From positions 737,003 to 781,554 of the forward strand of contig BFEA01000092.1 in assembly GCA_003427395.1 (NCBI GenBank): DNA of 44,552 bases, given 5' to 3'. Positions 11,059-21,453 of this stretch are shown one piece after another. Under the pieces are notes generated by a model, which was not told the DNA's origin, did no database searches, and worked only from the letters and a program-made list of their open reading frames with translations. The stretch is from Chara braunii (Eukaryota; Streptophyta; Charophyceae; Charales; Characeae). Made by a program: the position numbers and the translations under genes. How positions within the stretch are numbered: position 1 is the stretch's first letter; each line of letters starts with the position of its first letter.

Positions 11059-11846
11059 TGCAATCAAACTCGCTTTCATTCATACTTTTCATGCATGCAA
11101 ACAGTAGCGTAGCAAACTGGCGACATGCGCCCGCTCAAAACTCAGAGATGAGGAAACAAAGATGTGAGTTCACTTTCATCAACTATGGCGAGATAGCGCC
11201 CGCACAAGTCTCTGTTTGCATACACTGAATCACCCTGGGTATCTCACACGCGTAACTCTGAACACTCGCACATACACACAGACACTTGACTCTAACTACA
11301 ACTATGGCAGTTATGGATGCCTCTACCCTATCACTACACTAAGCTCCTTCTCTCTCGCCCACTGCGTTCTCCGGGCTCACTGCAGACCTCCCTGCACAAG
11401 TCGCTGTGGCAGCACTTCCGCATGGCTCACGCTGGAATGAATGAATGGTTGGGCGCTGCCTCTTGACTTATACTTATGTAGCTCGTTGGTCTGCCTCTTT
11501 CCATCGGCCGATGGTCCACACAGTCTCTCATGGTACTTGCTGGACTAGACTGGGATTGACTAGATCGTGTCGCGTCCCCGGTGAGAGAGAAGAGAGGGAG
11601 ACAGACAGGCACAAACATACAAACTGACGACTTGACAAACAGGCACGAACATACAGACAAACAGTGACAAACGGACATATAGTGACAGACAAACAGTATC
11701 GAACAGACAGCGGAAAACAGATACAGACAAACAATTAGACACACAGACAATGACAAACAGAGACAGACAGACAAACAGACAGCGGGCAACCATAGCAGGG
11801 CTTACGTGCCTATAACTAGGTAGGGACGGAGGATGGTCTGTTTGGT
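11059..11846. repeat. Spacer with CAGACAAA minisatellite
   Basis: Non-array DNA between units 5 and 6. A degenerate 8-12-bp repeat of the CAGACAAA type fills 11590-11785. A segment at about 11285-11325 (TCTAACTACAACTATGGCAG) closely matches positions 9-42 of the window, linking this spacer to the DNA beside the retroelement. GCGCCCGC is repeated near 11128 and 11196. No gene. Confidence 0.6.
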
Positions 11847-12239
11847 ACAAGTGACATCTGTGTGTTGGGGAAAGGGGTTGTGAATGATGCGAGAAACACA
11901 CCTATTGATGGAAGCAGGCGACACTGGCTGCTGTATGCTCATACTTCGGGAAATCTGTTGTCATCATCATTCGGCGCTGTAGTATAGGCTAGATCGGATC
12001 TGTCACATGTAGTCTGAGTGCCGAGCGCCAGATAGGAGATTAACATTGGTTTTTCGTTGGTGATGATAATAAGATTATTTCAACATTATCAATTGTGAAC
12101 TCTTGGTGTGCTCTTATTTAGTGAAACTCGTGATACAGTCATGCTGTTGGTCCGAGGTTAAGACTATCTAGTCTTGTGTATGTGATGTTGTTTGATTGCT
12201 GAAGTTCGTTATTGCTCACATTCCTTGTATTATTATTAC

Positions 12240-12302
<63 letters not shown>

Positions 12303-12340
12303 GATTATTATTATTATTATGATTATGATTATTATTATTA

Positions 12341-12396
<56 letters not shown>

Positions 12397-12418
12397 ATTA
12401 TTATTATTATTATTATTG
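11847..12418 (-). repeat. Tandem exon-like unit 6 with long (TTA)n end
   Basis: Full-length copy. The minus strand has LISYLALGTQTT, a stop in the middle, then TAG|GTGTGT (boundary 11902/11901). A CACACAG acceptor-like site follows. The (TTA)n tract, with a few GAT interruptions, runs from about 12228 to 12418 and is the longest microsatellite in the window. Confidence 0.7.
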
Positions 12419-12774
12419 TGAGGATCAAACCCTCAAGTGGCCCTATCAGACATCACATTGTTTTGGGCCAAGGCCCCAGCAAGTCAAATGCTCGCTCTAA
12501 GTGAAGGCAGGCCTGAATATTCGTCACGGGCCCAATTCGACATTTTCGTATGTGGGTATTCTGGCTCTTGCCACGCATCAGTTGGTTGGGTGAACGCGCG
12601 AACCTCACTAAGCTGCGCCATACAATTGGCCCAGGCCACGAAAGTTGTGTCTAAGCACCTATACACAAAACAGGGCAGCGGGGCGTAGGCGGCCATAGCC
12701 GGGCTGCTGGGCGCCAGGGGGTACAGCGGATGATCGAGTGGTTTTTAGGGAGTAAGGCGTTGTGTGGGATAATC
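12419..12774. other. No gene seen
   Basis: Unique-looking sequence between two array units. A tRNA-like reading was considered and not accepted. Confidence 0.3.
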
Positions 12775-13131
12775 AAAGTCTGATTGAGGGTGACGAGATA
12801 CATACCGGGTACATGAAAGAGAGGTCGCCGATGGTAAGGACAGACATGTGAATCGAAGTGATCCTGTTGTGGGAACCAGCTGTAGTGTAAGATAGTATGG
12901 TAGAGTAGGTCGGGCACTGTGGGACAGACAGAGAGAGCGACTCTGGATACTGTGTTGGTGTGGCCTACTGGCTTGAACATTGGCTCATCACTTCATTAGA
13001 TTGCTCTATTTTGGATAGTTATTCAATACATGTGCGCTCTACACTCATGCATGTTTAAAAATAGACATCTATTGATTTCGCAATTTGGCTTTCTATAAAT
13101 ATATACCTTACATATTATTATTATTATTATT
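12775..13131 (-). repeat. Tandem exon-like unit 7, most divergent
   Basis: Head and donor remain (CCCG|GTATGTATCTCG on the minus strand, GT at 12805-12804). A coding-like stretch of about 50 codons upstream has little similarity to the others. A short (TTA)n lies at 13113-13131. Confidence 0.45.
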
Positions 13132-13164
13132 AAATAATTGTGTTTAATTTTTATCATAGGCAAG

Positions 13165-13290
13165 GGAAGGAGAGAAAAGCAGGGCAATGTAAAGGAAAAG
13201 GACACCGTCACCGTGTGATGGTGTCTGCCTCCACTATCCTTTTTCCTTTTCCCTTGATCTGAATTGCCCTTTCTTCTCTTCTTCACATTT
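13165..13290. mobile_element. Foldback (MITE-like) element 1
   Basis: Imperfect long palindrome. Outer arms AGGGCAAT-type and GGAAAAGGA-type pair with CCTTTTTCC and ATTGCCCT, around a central GACACCGTCAC/GTGATGGTGTC stem at about 13200-13230. No coding capacity. Confidence 0.5.
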
Positions 13291-13364
13291 ATCCAAGGTT
13301 ATTGTTGACTGTCATATTCGTACGCATTATCCTGCAATTCCTTGATTGATTGATGTCAAAGGAA

Positions 13365-13495
13365 GTGAGAAATATCAGATTTAAGAAGGTGTATGGTAAT
13401 GGAGAAGGAGAGAGATATCGTCACCATATGATGGTGCCTACCTCCTCCATCCTTCCTCATTCTCCCGTGATTTAATCCCCCCACTTCCCTTTGTT
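13365..13495. mobile_element. Foldback (MITE-like) element 2
   Basis: Shares the centre TCGTCACCATATGATGGTG and flanking GGAGAAGGAGAG / CTCCTCCATCCTTCC arms with element 1 some 200 bases away. The two look like diverged copies of one foldback family. Confidence 0.5.
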
Positions 13496-13599
13496 TTCAT
13501 AAACTATCCGAAATAATATGACATCTTTGAATGGAAAGTCTACTATGTGGAAGACGAATGTGCAAACGATCCGACAAAGCAGGGCGATTGCGGGAGCTC

Positions 13600-15721
13600 T
13601 GCCGGAGTTCAGGAGGAACTCTGGAGGCAAGGAACCACAAGGTACACGTCACTTATTCTTTTATCATACACCCTTACAGAATACAACCATCTATTAAACT
13701 GCGTGTATGACTATATGACTTATTGATTCGTATTTTCTTCAGGATTAAGGCGTATAAAAAGGGAAAGAACTATATGATTGAAGTAAGAATTTTGCCTGAT
13801 GCGGGAAAGGAATCTAGTTTGCTTGGCTCTGAAACATAAAGTTGTGTTATGGAGGCTCTCGTAGGGTCGTCACACTGCTTGTATGAGCTTACTAAACTAA
13901 ATGATGGGGTGCTCACCGTGCGAAGTTACCCTGTCATTCATCTGACTAAAGTGACAGTTTGATGAAATGTCTGCTTAATTTCGGCGTTTGTGATAATGGG
14001 GCTGTCGTGCAGTCCTCTCATTACATTACAGGCCAGGTCTAGGAAGTAATCCGGTACTCCCGTGGACTACACTTCTTCAACTCAACAAAGGTCAATTGAT
14101 TCGGTACTCTCGTGGGGTACACTTCTTCAACTTAACAAAAAACAACTGATCCGGTACTCCCGTGGGGTACACTTCTTCAACTTAACAAAAGCCAATTGAT
14201 CCGGTACTCCCGTGGGGTACACTTCTTCAACTTAACAAAAACCAATTGATCCGGTACTCCCGTGGGGTACACTTCTTCAACTTAACAAAAGTCAATTGAT
14301 TCGGTACTCCCGTGGGGTACACTTGGGTACACTTCTTCAACTTAACAAAAGTCAATTGATCTGGTACTCTCATAGGGTACGCGTCTTCAATGATTAAGAG
14401 TTGTCCTTGATCTCCTATGCATCAAATAGGTAGTAGGATGGCTCCCGGGTGGGTTGTCCTAATACTTGTTTGATTTGGGGGTCAACTAATGGAGGTCAGG
14501 GATGAGGCGATTATCTTTGAACAATAGAGGGTTACTCCCGGGTGAGTAAACCCTACTACTTGTTCAGGTATGACTAATGGATGAGTAAAAGTTACGATCT
14601 ATCTAACATTAAGCTAGAGAATGGGAGGCTCCCGTGGGGTCATCCCGCTATTTCTCTAACCTCACCTTAACAAGCCAGGTAAGATACTCCTGTTAAAGGA
14701 GGATCTGGTGTTTGCCTGAGTCCACTAACATAATCCCAGCTCGTCTGACTCTAAGTAAGTAGTAGGGTGGCTCCCGTAGGGTCGTCCTATTACACTTTTG
14801 AGGGAAAGACTGAGCCCTGAGTCAAGTAGTAATAGAAGGCTTCCGTGAAGACCGCCTATTACTAACTTTGACTCTGAATTGACACTTGGAGTTGGAATGT
14901 TTCCTGAGTATTGGGTCAAGTGTTGAGACGGTTCAACATAGGCCTCCTAACTACCTGCTTAACTAATAAAAGGATACTCCCGGGTGAGTTGTTCGATCGT
15001 TCATACTAGAATGCATGAACTGATTGGTTGCATGAGGACTGTTTGAACTTTGAGGGGTGACTGAGTGCTCCCGTGGGGCGACTCAACTACTCTTCTGACT
15101 AACGGATTGTTTGGAATTGATCCAGTAGTGGAAGATTCCCGAGTGAATCAACCTACTACTTGTGTATGACAGGACAAAAATAAGAGATATGAAAAAGGGA
15201 GTGCTCCAGCGGGAGCGACTCCAAAGGTTCTAAAAAGAAACAGAATAAGTACCGAGGAGAAAAAATATTAGAAAAGAAGAAGCTCCGCGTAGACTCCGAT
15301 AACCTCCCCAGGGAGAAATCGTTACTGGTATGAGTTGATCTCGGCCATACTATCTCGAAAGCATCAGAAAGGGTGTGCTTATCCGCAAGAGAGAAAATGC
15401 AAGTACTGAGAGTAAGAGGAAATATGAGTTCCCTAAGACAACTTAGGACATAGGTAAGAGACTCCTTGAACAAAAGGAGGAGGGATGACAGACGACTCAG
15501 AGTAGATAGAAGCTAAGGGATTAGACTTTGGGATGTTGATCCCAAAGCTCACAGACCAGATTTAAAGGTTTGACCCTTAGATATCAACATGTGGGAAATC
15601 GAGTGGGGTTGTTGAATCTTTTGTTGACCTATGTGTGTGCAGATCCCTGTTTTGATCTACTGCAATTGAAGGAGAAGTCCTACAAAGAGGACTCAACTTT
15701 TCTGTTATCTCTCGATAACAG
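13600..15721. repeat. Array of about 20 spaced short hairpins
   Basis: Hairpins occur every 60-110 bases. Examples: GAGTTC/GAACTC 13605-13621; AATGATGGGGT/ACCCTGTCATT 13900-13938; AGTAGG/CCTAATACT 14432-14466; TTACTC/GAGTAA 14532-14549; AGTAGG/CCTATTAC 14761-14793; AGTAGTAATAG/CTATTACTAACT 14825-14867; ACACTTG/CAAGTGT 14882-14923; TGAGT/ACTCA 15062-15085; AGTAGT+GATTC/GAATC+ACTACT 15124-15160; GGAGTGCTCC/GGAGCGACTCC 15198-15222; CCTAAG/CTTAGG 15432-15447; CTCCTT/AAGGAG 15462-15479; CTTTGGGAT/ATCCCAAAG 15526-15547; CTGTTATC/GATAACAG 15702-15721. Many share a loop of the type CCCGTGGGG or CCCGGGTG. No protein-coding gene is present. Function unknown. Confidence 0.7.
14051..14400. repeat. 50-bp minisatellite, about 7 copies
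   Basis: Units begin at 14051, 14101, 14151, 14201, 14251, 14301 and 14361 (the last partial). Each contains GGTACTCCCGTGGGGTAC, itself a hairpin, followed by ACTTCTTCAACTTAACAAAA. The sixth unit has a 10-bp duplication. It lies inside the hairpin array and shares its loop motif. Confidence 0.9.
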
Positions 15722-17760
15722 GTCGGTCGTTGCCGATTCAACTTTTTCCTCCTTTGACTTGATACCCACATCTAAAGTCAAACCATGTGGTCAGTAAAAC
15801 TGTCACCTGTGGTAGTTGCCTAAATGGTCCTGGTCACTCCCAATGGTCCTTTGAACAAGTGTGAGGGGGTTGGGCTTGCATCTCATGAAAGATAGGGCTG
15901 TCATGCATGGTTTGGGGAGTGAGGGACAATGTCAATGGTTGATGGTTGACGTCGTTAGTGCATGGCATGTGAACTGTCTTTGCATTATGTTGTGCAGATT
16001 TGTCTTGTGCATGGTTTGGATCGGACTGGGATTGACATCGTGAAGAGTTCTGGATACTCAGCACTTGTGAAAGTGGGAAGGGTTCCCAGCGGTAATACCT
16101 CGATATTCATAATCAGTCTTATACAACTTCTACATTATCTGATGATCAGTCATACGTTGAGTAGAGTAGAATACCCTTTGGTAGTGACAAGGTTTATTTT
16201 TACACTTTGAACATTGTGGTCAGAAGGAGAATGTGTTTTGGGAACAAAAGCAGAAATAGACGACCATCTCAAAGTTCGACATAAATATCTAACGGGTCAG
16301 TCATAGGCGTTTTACCGCGAGTACCCCATATTATGCTACAGCGATCCAGCAAACGCCCTCGGCCGACCTACCTCTACTCAGGCATGTAAAAGCCTTCGCA
16401 TGTGGGCCGGTAGCTCAGCAAGGATACGCCTACCTAAGGGTGGTGACAGCCCCTTGGGTAGAGGTAAGTTGTACCTCGCGCCGCCCTGACCTGTCGTGGG
16501 GCGTCGTGAGATGTATAGCACGCACGCACGGTCGGAGTGGTGACTGGTTCTTTTCAGACGAAACATCATGCGTGACACGACCGTGAGGTTCAGCGCTCTC
16601 CATCAGGGTGCGGGACCGCCACGCGCGACAGTGTGGTTGATCTCCATTTATTAGAGTTAATGCTTCGGTGTTGTCTATTTGTTTTTTGTTTGCTACCTGT
16701 TTGCTTTCAGCATCTTCCTGTGGAGCAGAGTTGATGTTCGAAAATGAGTTCGTTGTTTATCATAATCCTTCTTCCATAGGGCAAAGTTTGATATCTGAAA
16801 AGTAGTCCCATCATCAACGACGGGTCTTGAGTTTTTGTTATCTTCGTTAGTAAGTGGTTGATCTTCCTTCGATGGAGTTTGTCTTTAGGTTCTCCTCTAC
16901 TTGAGGAACCAATATGTTGTTGTATTGCATGTCAGTGATTGTTAAAGATTTAGGAGGGATCGATGCTTGAACAGTCGGATCAACAACATTCGGTGTCGAG
17001 GTTGGTTCAAAGGGAGGTATTCATCCAACGACATATGGTCTTGAGTTTGTCAGGTGAAGCAGGTCCATCAAATGAAGGAGAATCCCGACTGATGGCAAAC
17101 TTGCTATTGTTGAAGGTCGTTCTGCAATTTAGCTAAAGGAGAACCATTGTCGATTGATATCATCATTCGGTAATAGAATTTGGGGGTTTACCCCGAGTAG
17201 CTATCCTGACCAATACCATAGCGGGTCCGCAATATAGGTATGAAGGTCATTCTCGGGGACGAACACTGAATTCCAAAGAGTCTCTGGACCCGCTAGTGAC
17301 CTGTCCGATTGCAGAGGAGGAGGACGAGGGTTCCTTAATCTGGACCACCAATTACGAACCCAAAAAAAGGTGTATTTTCCCTGAGAGGGACTTTGAGAAC
17401 GAGTGGCAAGAGGTAGTTTTGAAACCTATGTCGCCTGTTGCCGACTTAATATAGTTATTCGACGAAGAAACTTAATGTGTTTTCTCCTTGCATGAGGCGA
17501 GGGTGAGAAGTAGGAACTTTGTCATGAGTTGGGGGTATGTGGTGTTGTTGTTCCTCGTCTTAAATCCCCCATGTCTTCCTTTTAAGATTATGGTTTTGAG
17601 GGTCATCCGTTACCAAAAGACTTTCCCTTAAGTGGATATGTGGAAGTACGATACGATGATTCAGAGAAACGTGTGATTTCTGAGCCTATTGAAATGACTC
17701 AAGAATTTCGTTATTTTGATTTTTCGAGTCCTTGGGTCCCTGGAGATGGATAGAACTAAT
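15722..17760. other. Non-coding; scattered inverted repeats
   Basis: No gene recognised. Inverted repeats include CTACCTAAGGG/CCCTTGGGTAG at about 16430-16462 and a perfect TAGCGGGTCC/GGACCCGCTA pair at 17219-17228 and 17286-17295. Confidence 0.4.
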
Positions 17761-17862
17761 AAAAAAAAAATGTAATCCCGGGTGAGAAGAGAGCATGAAA
17801 TTTATGAACAAATTTGCTGGAGCGGAACTATCTACTTTATTAGAACAAAGAATTACAAATTA

Positions 17863-18764
17863 TTACACCAAATTACAAGTGGATGAAGAGTTATTCATTT
17901 TGCCATCCTTTATATCTTTGCCTTGGTTTATTGAATCTAAGTCCTTATCATCTCTTGTAGTATCCAAGTCATTGTTATTTTTAACATGCAGGTGCCCTGG
18001 TTCTTCCGGAGTGTCCTTCCATGATTCTGTAGCCAATTGTATACTGCAACCATCATCAATCATTTCGAAATCCTCATGTGGCTTCTGGGTGTCATTACCT
18101 GGTCTCAATTCCTCCTAGTCGTCATTTCGTAATTTTGCAGTTAGGTATATTTTGCAACCCTCGTTAATCTCATCGATGTCTTATCCCGACTCATGGTTGG
18201 ATACTGCCAAGTCATCCTTTCTCTCCGTGTTTTCATGGATGTTTTTTCCAGTTTCATGATTGGATATCACTTATCCATAGTCTGTCTTTGTCTAGTCTCA
18301 GGTGCCTCCATCGTTAACCTGTTTTGGGTGTGCTTCTAACATTGAAAAAAAGTGGATCATGTTGTCGTGCTTGTGCGATCTCAACTTCATTGAAGATTCT
18401 GAGACCCCGTGATCGATCGAGAGAGGATGCATTTTTTTTTTTTGTGGCTCCTTTTTTTATGATTGAGCTGGTACGCACTTCATGATCATAAATTTGAGAG
18501 CAGTCACCACAAAAGAAGGTAATGTCGAAGCCCAACCCGTTTCTTCTTACCACATGTTGTTGGACCCACCGTCTATCCTTTTGTAAAACCTCTTTCTTTA
18601 TCCTCGGGAGTCGGTACATACTTCTGATGTTCACGCTTGTCCAACTCTCCACCTTCCAACTCCTCAATGTGCTCGTTCGTCTCTCGTTCTTCCGACTTCA
18701 AATTATCGTCTTGATGCTTATCCGTTTGTCCATCTCCCATCTTCGAACTCTCGTCCCGATTCAT
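17863..18764 (-). pseudogene. Possible decayed coding remnant, unknown
   Basis: Several minus-strand frames look protein-like: an acidic hydrophilic stretch (18573-18764), a partly overlapping segment with GFDITFFCGDCSQIYDHEV (within 18314-18667) and a hydrophilic segment at 17863-18108. They sit in different frames with no clear splice sites. A C-x2-C pair is the only motif. I do not recognise the family, and this may be chance. Confidence 0.25.
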
Positions 18765-20160
18765 TTGCTAATTCACCTCTTCATCGTTAAATTCATGATT
18801 TCCTTTCAATTTTGCTGATCGATCTGTTTTGGATTTTCATCCCAATCGAAATAGTGTTCAGGTTTCGTGTGTTATCGAAGATGTTTGCGCCTATTCGACT
18901 TATTATTTTTGGAGGAGGAGACTTCAGTCTGTTGTGGAGAAAAATGAGAATCCTCTAATCAAGGCGAGATACGAATTATAGTAGTCAACCCTTTTCGTTG
19001 TCCAGCGCATCGGTCCCATAGGGAGACCTTCCCAGTCGTGTCAAGCAGGATTTTGCAGGAGTTTTTTGAAAGGAAGCTTTCGTTGCTCCGACCGAGTGCG
19101 TCCGCCGTACCTCTCGCAAACCCCTCCAACAGGATAGAGGTCGCGCGGGGAACGACTTACCTTTGTCCAAGAGGTCGTCACCACGCTTAGGCAGGTGTAT
19201 CCCCGTCAAGCTACGGAGCCACGTGCGAAAGCTTCTCGGGTGCAATCACAAAGGTGGTCCAACCGATGATTTTTCTCGTTCGCTATAACATATGAAGTAC
19301 GCACGGTCGAACGCCTTAATCGAACTCGTGCGATAACCGACGCTCTGAGGGCTGATTTCTCGAGCGCGCCTTTGTGTCGGTCGACTAGGACGGTCGATCT
19401 AACCACACGATACGCTTCATAGAAACAAACCAAACTTCACACATGCATAAATCTCGCCTAGTCTCGTTTTGACTCTCAAAAAATGCAAAGTATCTCTCGC
19501 GCGTACGAAAAATTATCAATCAATAAATAAAAAAACAAGCACCCCAACACCCATATATATCGCAACTCGAGATAAAATAGAAAAGGTAAAATATAAGTTC
19601 ATCAGGTATGTAGATCGTGTGACATATGGTTGTCGTTGTCACTGCCTCCATAGTGTGTCTTTAAGTTGCACATCAAGCTCCGAACACTAACCTGCATAAA
19701 ACATACGCACACCCAAAAGTCACATTTGCTAATTTAACACCAATGTGATCAATTTTACCATTCCTTGTGACTCACACCCCGCCTTACACACACAACGCTG
19801 ACCATCACCAAACTTTTCATTAAACGGTACTCAGTTCTTTTGAAATGGGCATTTAAAAAAGTATGGGCGAATATCCCAATAAACATAATAGACCACAAGG
19901 GTTAAAGTCTTGGGTTAGGTCATAAGAATAGGTTTGAGTTGAGTCGTTAACCGACCTTTTATAATAAGATAACAAAAGTTGTTGATCATCGTAGGATCAG
20001 GCTGAATCTATGTAGCACAACACATGCTAGTATAAGAAACTGTACTTTTAAGTATATGAAGGATAACCTCATATCACATTTCATCCAACTCCTCACAAGA
20101 CTAAGTTTAAATTCATCTCTGATTAATATCAACATTTAAGAAACATTTACACAGTACCTC
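18765..20160. other. No gene seen
   Basis: Both strands were read. No frame, RNA or repeat that I can support. Confidence 0.3.
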
Positions 20161-20189
20161 CCTTGTACAGGGTGGATTGTCAATTTTTT

Positions 20190-20530
20190 TTTAACCAAAT
20201 ATAATTTAACTCCTTGAAAGTATAAAAATTTCGGCAGCACTCCTTCTGGAGAAAGTTTCCTTCTATAATTCAAACTTTGCCAAATATAAATCTCGAATAA
20301 GACACTGACTTTGCAAAGTGAAAATTTTGTTTAACCCCGTGAGCTAATACAAAATTTGACAACACTTCCTCTGGAGAAGTAGGCTTCCAAAATATTTACG
20401 AAGTCAAATATAAAGTTAAAACAAAAATTGACTTTTGCAAAGACAAAATTTGCCCAACTTCTCAAATTTATATAAATTTCGGCAGCACTCCCCTTTGCGA
20501 AAGCGTCTTTCCAAAATGCATGCAACTGAA
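20190..20530. repeat. Three tandem ~122-bp repeats
   Basis: A TTTCGGCAGCACTCC-like core at about 20229, 20354 and 20475 is followed each time by a short GAGAAAG-like segment and CTTCCAAAAT-like sequence. It is preceded each time by an AAAATTTGCC-like stretch. Spacing is 121-125 bases. Possibly LTR-derived. Confidence 0.7.
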
Positions 20531-20633
20531 GTAAGTCTCTTACTAAACCCTAGTTGTCTTTCGTGCACGTAGTTAGTTGAACCTTTAAATGATTAACCCT
20601 TTATCTAATTTTCCATAGAACATTAAGTTATGC

Positions 20634-21453
20634 CATTCATCTTATAAACAATGTCAAACCCTTTGCCTTAGTCATACACGAACAAGTTGCACTACGTCTC
20701 TTTTTATTGGACATGTGACTAAACCATTAACCTTTAAAACAATGTTTAATCAACCTTAAATTGTTTCATAGTCAAGTTATATATATATTTTTGCGCCTAA
20801 TGTTCAAAATGAGAATAGAATTGAGTCATTCATCTTAGAAACAATGTTCAGTCGGCCCAAGTTACCTTAAATTATAATTCTTAATTATTATTTTTTTTTT
20901 GTGATAAGGCTATAGTTAGATCATTCATCTTAGAAACAATGTCCGACTAACCTTGTTCGTATATAAATAGTAAAAATTTAAAGATTTTTATTCTCGTTTT
21001 TCATTAAGTGTGTGTGACTTCGAACTAACCCATTCATCTTACAAACAATGCTTAGTCTTTTGGCATGAACCTCACTCATAAGAAACACACAAAAAGTTAA
21101 GTCATTCATTTGAGAAACAATGCTCAATCCATTTTTTCAGTACCAAAAAAAATGCAAAGTACCTTGAGTTATTCATCCTATACACAATGTCCAGAATTTG
21201 TGTAAAAACCACTCAAAGTAAACAAGTGGCCATATCATTCATTTTATAAACAATATTTGACCATAAAAGTTCAAGCAATCAAAAACACAAAGAAACAACA
21301 ACCATACCTTTCATCTTATAAACAATGTCTGGTTGTGGGGAAAACAAGTCAAAGAAACATAACAATCAAGTCATTCATCTTAGAAACAATGTTTGGTCCA
21401 TGAAAAACAGAACAAAACATATCGGTCAAATCATTAATCTTAGAAACAACGTC
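20634..21453. repeat. Interspersed 22-bp direct repeat, 11 copies
   Basis: Core CATTCATCTTAGAAACAATG, with small variations, starts at about 20634, 20725, 20827, 20922, 21031, 21103, 21170, 21236, 21308, 21372 and 21432. The 60-110-bp spacers have little mutual similarity. The copy-to-copy distance falls steadily to the right. It is not a CRISPR: spacers vary in length, repeats are diverged and no cas genes are near. Confidence 0.85.

Noticed and set aside
12192-12504. Poly-Tyr and poly-Ile frames
   Set aside because: Translations of the (TTA)n microsatellite.
12560-12625. tRNA-like reading on the minus strand (TGGCGCAGCTTAG)
   Set aside because: The box-B-like sequence is only a few bases away and the fold fails.
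16405-16470. tRNA 5-prime-like GGTAGCTCAG
   Set aside because: No T-arm or box B follows, and a separate hairpin explains the downstream bases.
20634-21453. CRISPR array
   Set aside because: Diverged repeats, spacers of 40-90 bases and eukaryotic context.
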